A DNA stretch of 64,000 nucleotides from Pseudomonas sp. BN102 (GCF_029871245.1 NZ_SSON01000072.1:124001-188000); one strand, 5' to 3'. Positions 19,304-28,269 are shown, counted from the first letter of the stretch. A program made the numbers and translations. Notes: generated from the sequence alone by a model not told the origin.

Positions 19304-20362
19304 ATGCCTGCTCTCCTCCCTCCCCGCGGTCGCGGCACAGCCAGCAATCCCTTCAACCGCTTCGCACCGACCACTTCGGTAGCGCTGGACGATGGCTGGT
19401 TCCAGGAAGTACCGCCCAGCCGCGCCACCGAGGTGCGGTTGGAAACCGCCAAGAGCATCATCACCCGCAACCAGTCGCCGGATCTGCCCTTCGACCGCTC
19501 GGTGAACCCCTACCGCGGCTGTGAGCACGGTTGCATCTACTGCTACGCCCGTCCCAGCCATGCCTACTGGGACATGTCGCCGGGACTGGATTTCGAGACC
19601 CGGCTGATCGCCAAGACCAACGCCGTGGCCCTGCTCGAACAGCAACTCTCGAAGCCCGGCTACAGCTGCGCGCCGATCAACCTTGGCTCCAACACCGACC
19701 CCTACCAGCCCATCGAGCGCGAACATCGCCTCACCCGCCAGACCCTCGAAGTGCTGCTGCGCTACCGCCATCCGGTGACCATCGTCACCAAGGGGTCGCT
19801 GGTGCTGCGCGACCTCGACCTGCTCACCCAGCTGGCGGAGCAGAACCTGGTGGCGGTGATGATCAGCCTCACCACGCTCGACGACGAGCTCAAGCGCACC
19901 CTGGAACCCCGCGCGGCGGCACCCTCGGCCCGCCTGCGGGCCATCCGCGTGCTGCGCGAGAACCGTGTGCCGGTGGGCGTGCTCTGCTCGCCAATGATCC
20001 CGATGATCAACGACATGGAGCTTGAGAGCCTGCTGGAGGCCGCCCGCGATGCCGGTGCGCGCCAGGCTTCCTACATGCTGCTGCGCCTGCCGCGGGAGGT
20101 CGGACCCTTGTTCGAGGAATGGCTGCAGGCGCACTACCCGCAACGTGCGGCCCATGTGATGAGCATCATCCGCCAGTGCCGAGGTGGTGAGATCTACGAC
20201 AGCCGCTTCGGCCATCGCTTCAAAGGCCAGGGCCCCTTCGCCGAGCTGCTGGCCCAGCGCTTCGCCGTGGCCATTCGCAAGCTCGGGCTGAACCGGCGCC
20301 GGGACTATGAGCTGGACTGCTCGCGCTTCTGCCCGCCGGGCGGGCAGATGGCTTTGCTCTGA
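19304..20362 (+). CDS. SOS-associated radical SAM protein (PA0069 family)
   Basis: A 352-residue radical SAM enzyme with the cluster motif CEHGCIYC (Cys73, Cys77, Cys80). It belongs to the PA0069/Rv2578c family, which resembles spore photoproduct lyase and is of unknown substrate. A longer frame starts at ATG 19277, but that codon lies inside the LexA box. ATG 19304 has GGAG upstream and gives the family-like N-terminus MPALLPPRGRG. The box implies DNA-damage induction; I recall the P. aeruginosa orthologue as a LexA regulon member. Confidence 0.9.
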   Translation: MPALLPPRGRGTASNPFNRFAPTTSVALDDGWFQEVPPSRATEVRLETAKSIITRNQSPDLPFDRSVNPYRGCEHGCIYCYARPSHAYWDMSPGLDFETRLIAKTNAVALLEQQLSKPGYSCAPINLGSNTDPYQPIEREHRLTRQTLEVLLRYRHPVTIVTKGSLVLRDLDLLTQLAEQNLVAVMISLTTLDDELKRTLEPRAAAPSARLRAIRVLRENRVPVGVLCSPMIPMINDMELESLLEAARDAGARQASYMLLRLPREVGPLFEEWLQAHYPQRAAHVMSIIRQCRGGEIYDSRFGHRFKGQGPFAELLAQRFAVAIRKLGLNRRRDYELDCSRFCPPGGQMALL

Positions 20363-20472
20363 GTTGTGACTCGCCGGGCTGTAACGACAGTCCTGTAGGA
20401 AATGAGAAGCCGACAATGAGTGGATAATGTTCGGCAGAAATACAAATTCCTACGATGACCGAGGTTGGCAGC

Positions 20473-21180
20473 ATGAGCAACGAGCACGACAAGCTAGGCA
20501 GTGAAAGTGCGGAAGACGCCCTGCGGAACATTGTCGAGGGTTTCCAGCGGTTCCGCGACGAGGTCTTTCCGCAACAGGAAGCGCTGTTCAAGAAGCTCGC
20601 CCACGAGCAGAAACCACGTGCCATGTTCATCACCTGCGCCGACTCGCGCATCGTCCCCGAGCTGATCACTCAGAGCTCCCCCGGCGATCTTTTCGTCACC
20701 CGCAACGTCGGCAATGTGGTGCCGCCCTACGGCCAGATGAACGGCGGCGTTTCCACCGCCATCGAGTTCGCGGTCATGGCCCTCGGCGTGCACCACATCA
20801 TCATCTGCGGCCACTCCGATTGCGGCGCGATGAAAGCGGTGCTCGACCCCCAGACCCTGGAGCGCATGCCCACGGTGAAGGCCTGGCTGCGCCATGCCGA
20901 AGTGGCCAAGATCGTGGTGCAGGAGAACTGCGGCTGCGCCAACCACGAAACCCTCGAGGTGCTCACGGAGGAGAACGTGGTGGCTCAGCTCGACCACCTG
21001 CGCACCCATCCCTCGGTGGCGGCGCGCCTGGCCAGCGGACAATTGTTCATCCATGGCTGGGTCTATGACATCGAGACCTGTGGCATCAAGGCCTATGACG
21101 CCGAGCAGGGCCGCTTCCGGCCAATCGGCGACGGCCCGCTGCCCATGGCGACGCCGCGGGCGCGCTACCTGCCGGAGTGA
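20473..21180 (+). CDS. Beta-class carbonic anhydrase
   Basis: A 235-residue beta-carbonic anhydrase that interconverts CO2 and bicarbonate. Zinc ligands are Cys55 in FITCADSR, His114 and Cys117 in GHSDCGAM, and the Asp57-Arg59 pair is in place. The gene corresponds in context to P. aeruginosa PA0102 (psCA1). The start is taken at ATG 20473 (MSNEHDK), preceded by GAGG; an in-frame ATG at 20455 would add six residues. An intrinsic terminator follows at once. Confidence 0.93.
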   Translation: MSNEHDKLGSESAEDALRNIVEGFQRFRDEVFPQQEALFKKLAHEQKPRAMFITCADSRIVPELITQSSPGDLFVTRNVGNVVPPYGQMNGGVSTAIEFAVMALGVHHIIICGHSDCGAMKAVLDPQTLERMPTVKAWLRHAEVAKIVVQENCGCANHETLEVLTEENVVAQLDHLRTHPSVAARLASGQLFIHGWVYDIETCGIKAYDAEQGRFRPIGDGPLPMATPRARYLPE

Positions 21181-21184
21181 CACG

Positions 21185-21211
21185 AAAAGGGCTGCTGATG
21201 CAGCCCTTTTT
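21185..21211 (+). terminator. Rho-independent terminator after the carbonic anhydrase gene
   Basis: An 11-base stem AAAAGGGCTGC / GCAGCCCTTTT with loop TGAT, starting five bases past the stop. T-runs face both ways, so it may also act on the convergent gene. Confidence 0.88.
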
Positions 21212-21277
21212 CCTGGACCAGTACCAGACCCGCTGCGCAAGGTTTCTGGTGCGCGCAGCGCACCCTCTACCCGGATT

Positions 21278-21937
21278 TCAACCCGCCTCGCGCTGGCCCT
21301 GGTTCAGTTGCAACTCGACGCCCAGTTGCTGCGACAGGCAGGGCCAGCGTTTCCAGGCTTCTTCCACCTTGGGGTCGCGCAGCTGCTGGCGATAGGCCTG
21401 CGCCGAGGGCAGGTCGAACACCTCTTCGTCCAGCAGGCCCTCCACGGCGAGGTGGACGGCTTCGTCCAGCTGGTTGGCGAAGGGTTCGCCGATCAGCTGG
21501 TGGGCGATCAGGTTGGCCACCGTGGTATCCAGCGGGATCAGCGGCTGGCCGAAATGCACGATGTAGCGATCGTTGACCTCTTCCACCAGGCGGTGGGCGA
21601 GGTAGGCTTCGTCGAGCAGGCCTTCCAGGCCGTTATGCCCCTCCATCAGTGCGGGCGGTTGCAGGAAGAACTGCTCGGCCACCTTCAGCACCGGCTTGAT
21701 CTGCGCCTCGATGCCCGCCTCACGGGCGACATTGGCGGCGGCATCCAGCACGTCGGGGACTTGTTCCACATAAGCGGCGATGAAACGGGCGAGCACGCCC
21801 TGGGCATCCTCTGCCGGCAGGCGAATGGCGGGGTGCAGGCTGGCGACCTGGGCGTCCAGTATCCGGGTCAGTTGGGTGGAAGCGGCTTCGTGCTGGAGGG
21901 CGCGCTGGATGAGCTCGCGCAGTGCTGCGGTGTTCAT
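21278..21937 (-). CDS. Hypothetical protein (PA0104-like)
   Basis: A 219-residue soluble, helix-rich, acidic protein with no signal peptide or membrane segment. I recognise it only as the hypothetical gene regularly found between the carbonic anhydrase and cox genes in Pseudomonas. The start is at ATG 21937 with AGGAG upstream; seven more codons lie in frame before it. The function is unknown. Confidence 0.7.
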   Translation of the reverse strand: MNTAALRELIQRALQHEAASTQLTRILDAQVASLHPAIRLPAEDAQGVLARFIAAYVEQVPDVLDAAANVAREAGIEAQIKPVLKVAEQFFLQPPALMEGHNGLEGLLDEAYLAHRLVEEVNDRYIVHFGQPLIPLDTTVANLIAHQLIGEPFANQLDEAVHLAVEGLLDEEVFDLPSAQAYRQQLRDPKVEEAWKRWPCLSQQLGVELQLNQGQREAG

Positions 21938-22154
21938 GACTGCTCCTGAAAAGGACATGGAGGTTGCTGGGTGAATGCGCAGGTGAAGAAAAGACCTTAG
22001 CTCGCCTTTGAAGTCTGCTAAGACCGGATTGTCATAATTGCGTAGCAGTTATTCGGGCGCGCTATAACAGCACTTTGCCATCTGCCTTATATCCCACGCC
22101 AGCCGTGGCGTTTAGGACAAGGCTTGCGCGCCTTCAGCCATTTTTTGCATCGCG

Positions 22155-22182
22155 TTGCGCAGCGGAAGTCCCTGTCTATACT
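22155..22182 (+). promoter_or_regulatory. Candidate sigma-70 promoter of the cox operon
   Basis: TTGCGC (22155-22160), a 16-base spacer, then TATACT (22177-22182), about 144 bases before coxB. This is the best match in the 388-base gap 21938-22325. The remainder of that gap shows no ORF and no repeat that I can support; the long leader may carry regulator sites. Confidence 0.4.
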
Positions 22183-22325
22183 CCGACTCGAAAGGCATTA
22201 CCTGATGGAACCCGACTGTGCACCTGCGTGCCGAGGCCGGCGGTCCGAGTTTGGTAGTCCGGGCAGCCGTCCCCAAGCCGTTGGCCCAGCCGGCGGGATA
22301 ACAAGAACGAGAAGGGGAACCCGCA

Positions 22326-23453
22326 ATGATGCGACATCCACGAGTCTGGATGGGACTCCTGCTGTGGTCGATTCTCAGCCAGGCGGAGGCTGCCTGGACA
22401 GTCAACATGGCGCCTGGGGCAACCGAGGTCAGCCGCACAGTTTTCGATCTGCACATGACCATCTTCTGGATCTGCGTCGTTATCGGCGTACTGGTCTTCG
22501 GTGCCATGTTCTGGTCGATGATCATCCATCGCCGCTCCACCGGGCAGAAGCCCGCGCATTTCCACGAGAGCACCACCGTGGAAATCCTCTGGACCGTCGT
22601 GCCCTTCGTCATCCTCGTGCTGATGGCGGTGCCGGCGACCAAGACGCTGATCGACATCTACGACACGTCCGAATCCGGGCTGGATGTGCAGGTCACCGGC
22701 TACCAGTGGAAATGGCACTACAAGTACCTGGGCCAGGACGTGGAGTTCTTCAGCAACATGTCCACGCCCAGCGAGCAGATCAACAATCAGGCGCCCAAGG
22801 GCGAGCATTACCTGCTGGAAGTCGACCAGCCGCTGGTGGTGCCGGTGGGCACCAAGGTGCGCTTCCTGATCACCGCCGCCGACGTGATCCATTCCTGGTG
22901 GGTACCGGCGCTGGCGGTGAAGAAGGACGCCATTCCCGGCTTCGTCAACGAATCCTGGGCGCGCATCGAGAAGCCCGGCCTCTACCGTGGGCAGTGCACC
23001 GAGCTGTGCGGCAAGGACCACGGCTTCATGCCCATAGTGGTCGAGGCCAAGTCCCAGGAAGACTTCGCCAAATGGCTGGCCGCACGCAAGGAAGAGACCG
23101 CCAAGCTCAAGGAGCTGACCGACAAGGAATGGACCCTCGAGGAACTGGTCGAGCGTGGCGACAAGGTCTACCACACCACCTGCGCCGCCTGTCACCAGCC
23201 TGAGGGCCAGGGGATGCCGCCGATGTTCCCGGCGCTCAAGGGCTCGAAGATCGCCACCGGTCCCAAGGCCGATCACTTGAACATCGTCTTCCACGGCAAG
23301 CCGGGCACCTCCATGGCCGCCTTCGGCAAGCAACTGTCCGAGGTCGACATCGCCGCCGTCATTACCTACGAGCGCAACGCCTGGGGCAACAACACCGGCG
23401 ACATGGTGACGCCCAAGGAAGTGCTGGCTCTGAAACAGGCGGACAGCCAATGA
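22326..23453 (+). CDS. coxB: Cytochrome c oxidase subunit II with fused cytochrome c domain
   Basis: A 375-residue subunit II. It has a signal-like N-terminus, two membrane helices (about 40-65 and 85-105), a cupredoxin domain with the CuA site (HSWW... then GQCTELCGKDHGFM, residues about 190-235), and a C-terminal cytochrome c domain with CAACH near residue 287. The fused heme marks the caa3-like class. It leads the cox gene cluster and accepts electrons from c-type cytochromes at the periplasmic face. Confidence 0.96.
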   Translation: MMRHPRVWMGLLLWSILSQAEAAWTVNMAPGATEVSRTVFDLHMTIFWICVVIGVLVFGAMFWSMIIHRRSTGQKPAHFHESTTVEILWTVVPFVILVLMAVPATKTLIDIYDTSESGLDVQVTGYQWKWHYKYLGQDVEFFSNMSTPSEQINNQAPKGEHYLLEVDQPLVVPVGTKVRFLITAADVIHSWWVPALAVKKDAIPGFVNESWARIEKPGLYRGQCTELCGKDHGFMPIVVEAKSQEDFAKWLAARKEETAKLKELTDKEWTLEELVERGDKVYHTTCAACHQPEGQGMPPMFPALKGSKIATGPKADHLNIVFHGKPGTSMAAFGKQLSEVDIAAVITYERNAWGNNTGDMVTPKEVLALKQADSQ

Positions 23454-23482
23454 AGAAGACACCGGCCTATATGGAGACTGAC

Positions 23483-25072
23483 ATGAGTGCAGTGATCGAC
23501 CACGATCATGCCGGGCATGATCACCACCACGGTCCGGCCAAGGGCCCGATGCGCTGGGTGCTGACCACCAACCACAAAGACATCGGCACCATGTACCTGT
23601 GGTTCAGCTTCGCCATGTTCCTGCTGGGCGGGTCCATGGCCATGGTGATCCGCGCCGAGCTGTTCCAACCCGGCCTGCAGATCGTCCAGCCCGAGTTCTT
23701 CAACCAGATGACCACCATGCACGGCCTGATCATGGTCTTCGGCGCGGTGATGCCAGCCTTCGTCGGCCTGGCCAACTGGATGATCCCGCTGATGGTCGGC
23801 GCACCGGACATGGCGCTGCCTCGGATGAACAACTTCAGCTTCTGGCTGTTGCCGGCGGCCTTCAGCCTGCTGGTCAGCACCCTGTTCAGCGCCAGCGGCG
23901 GACCGAACTTCGGCTGGACCTTCTACGCGCCGCTATCAACCACCTACGCGCCGGAGAGCGTCACCTACTTCATCTTCGCCATCCACCTGATGGGCATCAG
24001 CTCGATCATGGGGGCGATCAACGTGATCGCCACCATCCTCAACCTGCGCGCCCCGGGCATGACCCTGATGAAGATGCCGCTGTTCGTCTGGACCTGGCTG
24101 ATCACCGCCTTCCTGCTGATCGCGGTGATGCCGGTGCTGGCCGGCTGCGTGACCATGATGCTGATGGACATCCACTTCGGCACCAGCTTCTTCAGTGCCG
24201 GCGGCGGCGGCGACCCGGTGCTGTTCCAGCACGTGTTCTGGTTCTTCGGCCACCCCGAGGTGTACATCATGATCCTGCCCGCCTTCGGCGCGGTCAGCTC
24301 GATCATCCCGGCCTTCTCGCGCAAACCCCTGTTCGGCTACACCTCGATGGTCTACGCCACCGCGTCCATCGCCTTCCTCTCCTTCATCGTCTGGGCGCAC
24401 CACATGTTCACCGTGGGCATCCCGCTGACCGGCGAGCTGTTCTTCATGTTCGCCACCATGCTGATCGCCGTGCCCACCGGGGTGAAGGTGTTCAACTGGG
24501 TGACCACCATGTGGGAGGGTTCGCTGACCTTCGAGACGCCCATGCTGTTCGCCGTGGCCTTCGTCATCCTCTTCACCATCGGCGGTTTCTCCGGGCTGAT
24601 GCTGGCGATCGCCCCGGCGGACTTCCAGTACCACGACACCTACTTCGTGGTGGCGCATTTCCACTACGTGCTGGTGCCCGGCGCTATCTTCGGCATCTTC
24701 GCCTCGGCCTACTACTGGCTGCCGAAGTGGACCGGCCACATGTACGACGAGACCCTCGGCAAGCTGCACTTCTGGATGAGCTTCATCGGCATGAACATGG
24801 CCTTCTTCCCCATGCACTTCGTGGGGCTGGCGGGCATGCCGCGGCGGATTCCGGACTACAACCTGCAGTTCGCCGACTTCAACATGATCTCGTCCATCGG
24901 CGCCTTCACCTTCGGCGCTACGCAGTTCCTCTTCCTGTTCATCGTCATCAAGTGCATCCGCGGCGGCAAGAAAGCCCCGGCCAAGCCCTGGGACGGCGCC
25001 GAGGGCCTGGAGTGGACGGTGCCGTCGCCGGCGCCTTACCACACCTTCACCACGCCGCCGGAAGTGAAGTGA
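23483..25072 (+). CDS. coxA: Cytochrome c oxidase subunit I
   Basis: A 529-residue, twelve-helix heme-copper oxidase core. Heme a and a3-CuB ligands are seen in TMHGLIMVFG, WFFGHPEVYIMILP (the HPEVY motif with His-Tyr crosslink), WAHHMFTVG and VAHFHYVL. The proton-channel residues of the D and K pathways are present in the expected places, which makes it an A-type oxidase. The ATG at 23483 has GGAG upstream; the frame is open for eleven codons more. It follows coxB by 29 bases. Confidence 0.96.
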   Translation: MSAVIDHDHAGHDHHHGPAKGPMRWVLTTNHKDIGTMYLWFSFAMFLLGGSMAMVIRAELFQPGLQIVQPEFFNQMTTMHGLIMVFGAVMPAFVGLANWMIPLMVGAPDMALPRMNNFSFWLLPAAFSLLVSTLFSASGGPNFGWTFYAPLSTTYAPESVTYFIFAIHLMGISSIMGAINVIATILNLRAPGMTLMKMPLFVWTWLITAFLLIAVMPVLAGCVTMMLMDIHFGTSFFSAGGGGDPVLFQHVFWFFGHPEVYIMILPAFGAVSSIIPAFSRKPLFGYTSMVYATASIAFLSFIVWAHHMFTVGIPLTGELFFMFATMLIAVPTGVKVFNWVTTMWEGSLTFETPMLFAVAFVILFTIGGFSGLMLAIAPADFQYHDTYFVVAHFHYVLVPGAIFGIFASAYYWLPKWTGHMYDETLGKLHFWMSFIGMNMAFFPMHFVGLAGMPRRIPDYNLQFADFNMISSIGAFTFGATQFLFLFIVIKCIRGGKKAPAKPWDGAEGLEWTVPSPAPYHTFTTPPEVK

Positions 25073-25073
25073 G

Positions 25074-25625
25074 ATGAACGGGGAAGTGAGCACTCGCCGC
25101 CTGATCCAGCGCCTGTTGGTGCTGGTGGTGGCGATGTTCGGCTTCGGTTTCGCCCTGGTGCCGATCTACGACGTGATGTGCCAGGCCTTCGGCATCAACG
25201 GCAAGACCACGGGCTCCGCCTACGAAGGGGCCCAGAGCGAAGACCAGCAGCGTCAGGTGCGGGTGCAGTTCCTCGCCACCAACGCGGCGGGGATGAGCTG
25301 GGAATTCCGCCCCAAGGCGGATGACCTGGTGGTGCACCCGGGGGCGAGCAACGAGATGCTGTTCGTCGCCTTCAACCCCACCGACAAGCCGATGACCGCC
25401 CAGGCGATTCCCAGCGTGGCGCCGTCCAAGGCCGCGGCTTTCTTCCACAAGACCGAATGCTTCTGCTTCACCCAGCAAGTCCTGCAGCCCGGCGAGCGCA
25501 TCGAGATGCCGGTGCGCTTCATCGTCGACCGCGACCTGCCGGCAGACGTGCACCACCTGACCCTCGCGTACACGCTGTTCGATATCACCGCCCGCAAGCC
25601 ACCAGTCGCCAGGAACGACGGCTGA
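25074..25625 (+). CDS. ctaG: Cytochrome c oxidase copper assembly protein CtaG/Cox11
   Basis: A 183-residue protein with one N-terminal membrane helix (about 10-30) and a periplasmic immunoglobulin-like domain carrying the copper motif CFCF (in ECFCFTQQ). It delivers copper to CuB of subunit I. The start codon follows the coxA stop after a single base, so translation is probably coupled. Confidence 0.95.
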   Translation: MNGEVSTRRLIQRLLVLVVAMFGFGFALVPIYDVMCQAFGINGKTTGSAYEGAQSEDQQRQVRVQFLATNAAGMSWEFRPKADDLVVHPGASNEMLFVAFNPTDKPMTAQAIPSVAPSKAAAFFHKTECFCFTQQVLQPGERIEMPVRFIVDRDLPADVHHLTLAYTLFDITARKPPVARNDG

Positions 25626-25650
25626 CGGGCCGATAAGGAGAACAACAACG

Positions 25651-26538
25651 ATGGCAAGTCACGAGCAGTATTACGTTCCGGCCCAGAGCAAGTGGCCGAT
25701 CATCGGCACCGTCGCCCTGCTGACCACGGTTTATGGGCTGGGGACCTGGTTCAACGACATCAAGTACGATCGCCCCGATTCCAACGGGCCGATCATCTTC
25801 TTCGTCGGCGGCCTGCTGATCGCCTACATGATGTTCGGCTGGTTCGGCAATGTGATCCGCGAGAGCCGCTCGGGCCTCTACAGCGGGCAGATGGACCGTT
25901 CCTTCCGTTGGGGCATGAGCTGGTTCATCTTCTCAGAAGTGATGTTCTTCGCGGCCTTCTTCGGCGCCCTCTTCTATGTGCGCTTCTACGCCGGGCCCTG
26001 GCTCGGTGGTGAAGGCGACAAGGGCGTGGCCAACATGCTCTGGCCTGGCTTCGAGTTCGCCTGGCCGGCGATGAACAATCCCGACGCCAAGCTGTTCCCG
26101 CCGCCGAAGGCGATCATCGATCCCTGGCACCTGCCGCTGATCAACACCATCCTGCTGGTGTCCTCCAGCTTCACCGTGACCTTCGCCCACCACGCCCTGC
26201 GCAAGAACAAGCGCGGCCCGCTCAAGGCCTGGCTGGCGCTGACCATCCTGCTGGGGGCGACCTTCCTGGGCTTCCAGGCGGAGGAATACATCCACGCCTA
26301 CAAGGAACTTGGGCTGACCCTGGGGTCGGGCATCTACGGCGCCACCTTCTTCATGCTCACCGGCTTCCACGGTGCCCACGTGACGATGGGGGCGCTGATC
26401 CTCACGGTGATGCTGGTGCGCATCCTGCGTGGCCACTTCGACGCTGACCACCACTTCGGCTTCGAGGCGGCGGCCTGGTACTGGCACTTCGTGGACGTGG
26501 TCTGGATCGGCCTCTTCACCTTCGTCTACGTACTCTGA
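25651..26538 (+). CDS. coxC: Cytochrome c oxidase subunit III
   Basis: A 295-residue, seven-helix subunit III that stabilises the core and its proton uptake. Family landmarks include FFVGGLLIAYMMFGWFG, the acidic-residue helix FSEVMFFAAFFGALFY and the final helices GFEAAAWYWHFVDVVWIGLF. AAGGAG lies upstream of the ATG. It is 25 bases past ctaG. Confidence 0.95.
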   Translation: MASHEQYYVPAQSKWPIIGTVALLTTVYGLGTWFNDIKYDRPDSNGPIIFFVGGLLIAYMMFGWFGNVIRESRSGLYSGQMDRSFRWGMSWFIFSEVMFFAAFFGALFYVRFYAGPWLGGEGDKGVANMLWPGFEFAWPAMNNPDAKLFPPPKAIIDPWHLPLINTILLVSSSFTVTFAHHALRKNKRGPLKAWLALTILLGATFLGFQAEEYIHAYKELGLTLGSGIYGATFFMLTGFHGAHVTMGALILTVMLVRILRGHFDADHHFGFEAAAWYWHFVDVVWIGLFTFVYVL

Positions 26539-26551
26539 GGGCGGAAGCCGA

Positions 26552-26694
26552 ACAGGCCGTGTGAAAACGTCGCGAGCGAAGGTCAGGCAAGGCGAAAGAA
26601 GCCGAAAAAAGCGCAGTTTACGAGTTGTAAATGAGCATTTTGAGGCTGCTTTCAACGCAGCATCACCGAGCGCAGCAGTTTTCACACAGCCTGT
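26552..26694. mobile_element. MITE-like element after coxC
   Basis: A 143-base non-coding segment bounded by imperfect 17-base terminal inverted repeats: ACAGGCCGTGTGAAAAC at 26552-26568 and the complement of ACAGGCTGTGTGAAAAC at 26678-26694. The interior is richer in A+T than the surroundings. It has no ORF. No clear target-site duplication is visible. The family looks like one scattered in other Pseudomonas genomes, from memory. Confidence 0.6.
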
Positions 26695-26713
26695 GGGAGC
26701 GGGGGCTTCCGGC

Positions 26714-26917
26714 TTACCAGGTGACATGGGAAACGAATTGGCCGCTGTAGAAACCCCAGGCGATGAGCGCCAGGGTCAGGGCGGCCAGGATCACACGAAC
26801 CGTTAGCGCATTGACCACGCGGGAGCTGCGTCCTTCGTCCTTGACCAGGAAGAAAAGGCCGCTGAACAGGCTGACCACCGTGGCAAGCAGCATGAGGACG
26901 ATCGCAGCCTTGAGCAT
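26714..26917 (-). CDS. Twin-transmembrane DUF2909 family protein
   Basis: A 67-residue protein with two membrane helices (MLKAAIVLMLLATVVSLFSGLF and VRVILAALTLALIAWGFY) joined by a short charged loop KDEGRSS. It sits on the opposite strand inside the cox cluster, between coxC and surf1, as in other pseudomonads. It is a likely small accessory of the respiratory membrane; the function is unknown. The start ATG is at 26917; the open frame continues upstream but without family similarity. Confidence 0.82.
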   Translation of the reverse strand: MLKAAIVLMLLATVVSLFSGLFFLVKDEGRSSRVVNALTVRVILAALTLALIAWGFYSGQFVSHVTW

Positions 26918-26987
26918 GCGTGACTCCGGGGGAAGGGGGGATGTAGTGCAGTATAGCCAGCCCTGTTCAGCCGCACGGACGGCGGCC

Positions 26988-27713
26988 ATGAGCGCCTTCC
27001 GGCCGGGTCTCGCCCCGACCCTGGTGGTGCTGGCGCTGCTGCCGGTGCTGCTGGGACTGGGCGTATGGCAGCTTTCCCGTGCCGAAGAGAAGCGCCAGCT
27101 GCTGGCCGCCGCCGACGCCCGGCGCATCGCCACCCCCGTCTATGTCGAACAGCTCGCCACCAGCCCCGACCCCGCCTACCTGCGCGTGCGCTTGCACGGT
27201 CATTTCGACGCCGCCCACAGCCTGCTGCTGGATAGCCGCATCCGCGATGGCAAGGCCGGCGTCGAGCTGTTGCAGCCCTTCCAGGCCGGCAGCGGCCAGT
27301 GGCTCCTGGTCAACCGCGGCTGGCTGCCCTGGCCGGACCGTCGCGTGGCGCCGGCATTCCAAACCCCGGAGGGCCCCCAGGAACTGCTTGCCTGGGCCTA
27401 CGTGCCGCCGGGCGCGGCCTTCGAACTCAAGCACCTGGAAGCATCCGGCTGGCCGCAGCTGGTCAACCAGGTGGACGCCGCTGCCCTCTGGCAACACCTG
27501 GGTCGCAACGGCCTGCCCCTGGAGCTGCGCCTGGAGGAAGGCCCGGCGGGCTATCGGACCGACTGGCCGATCGTCGCCATGGGCCCGGAAAAACATATCG
27601 GCTATGCCGTGCAGTGGTTCGCCCTGGCGACTGCCCTGCTCGGCCTGTTCATCTACTACGGATTGCGCAAAGGACGGGAGAAAGACCATGAACCCAGCAC
27701 TCGCCATGCCTGA
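26988..27713 (+). CDS. SURF1 family cytochrome oxidase assembly protein
   Basis: A 241-residue protein with one N-terminal helix (about 8-26) and one C-terminal helix (about 212-232) flanking a periplasmic domain. SURF1 landmarks are present (GVWQLSRAEEKRQLL, RVRLHGHFD, LLVNRGWLP, then HIGYAVQWFALA). It assists heme a insertion into subunit I. The ATG at 26988 gives the normal length. Confidence 0.92.
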   Translation: MSAFRPGLAPTLVVLALLPVLLGLGVWQLSRAEEKRQLLAAADARRIATPVYVEQLATSPDPAYLRVRLHGHFDAAHSLLLDSRIRDGKAGVELLQPFQAGSGQWLLVNRGWLPWPDRRVAPAFQTPEGPQELLAWAYVPPGAAFELKHLEASGWPQLVNQVDAAALWQHLGRNGLPLELRLEEGPAGYRTDWPIVAMGPEKHIGYAVQWFALATALLGLFIYYGLRKGREKDHEPSTRHA

Positions 27714-28269
27714 GGCCGCATCGCCGCGCCGCCGCGGGCGCATCCAGCTGCTGCTGATCCTGATGGTGGTGATCGGCCCGATGATGCTCGCCACGGCCAT
27801 GTACAAGTTCAGCTTCTGGGTACCGGACGGCCGCAGCTACCACGGCGCCCTCATCGGCAATGGCCAGACCGTCGTCGACCTCGGCGTGAGGGACGTGGCG
27901 CCAGGGGAAACCTGGCAACTGCTGGTCACAGCCCCGGCCGGCTGTGCCGAGGACTGCCAGCAACTGGTCTACGTGGCGCGGCAGATCCATATCGGCCTCG
28001 GCCGCGACGCCTCTCGCGCCAACCATGCCCTCGCCGTGACCGAGGTGTCGGCGGACTACGCGGTGAAGCTCGAACAGGAGTACCCGCAGCTCAAGCGCCA
28101 TGGCCTGGATGGCACCGCCTACGGCAAGGCCACCGAGGACCTGGGCGGCGCCCAGTTGTGGATAGTCGACCCCCACGGCAACCTGGTGCTGCGCTACGAC
28201 GCCACTGCCAAGGGCAAGCAGATCCTCAACGACCTGCGCCACCTGCTGAAGCTTTCCAACATTGGTTGA
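27688..28269 (+). CDS. Hypothetical cox-cluster membrane protein (PA0111-like)
   Basis: A 193-residue protein with a single N-terminal membrane helix (about 19-40) and a periplasmic domain with two close cysteines (AGCAEDCQQLVYV) in a thioredoxin-like pattern (QLWIVDPHGNLVLRY). It overlaps surf1 by 26 bases. A redox or copper-handling role in oxidase assembly is plausible from the context and the CxxxC pair, but unproven. Confidence 0.75.
   Translation: MNPALAMPEAASPRRRGRIQLLLILMVVIGPMMLATAMYKFSFWVPDGRSYHGALIGNGQTVVDLGVRDVAPGETWQLLVTAPAGCAEDCQQLVYVARQIHIGLGRDASRANHALAVTEVSADYAVKLEQEYPQLKRHGLDGTAYGKATEDLGGAQLWIVDPHGNLVLRYDATAKGKQILNDLRHLLKLSNIG

Noticed and set aside
20385-20391. Possible second LexA box (CTGTAACGACAG region)
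   Set aside because: The spacing between CTG and CAG is six, not ten bases.
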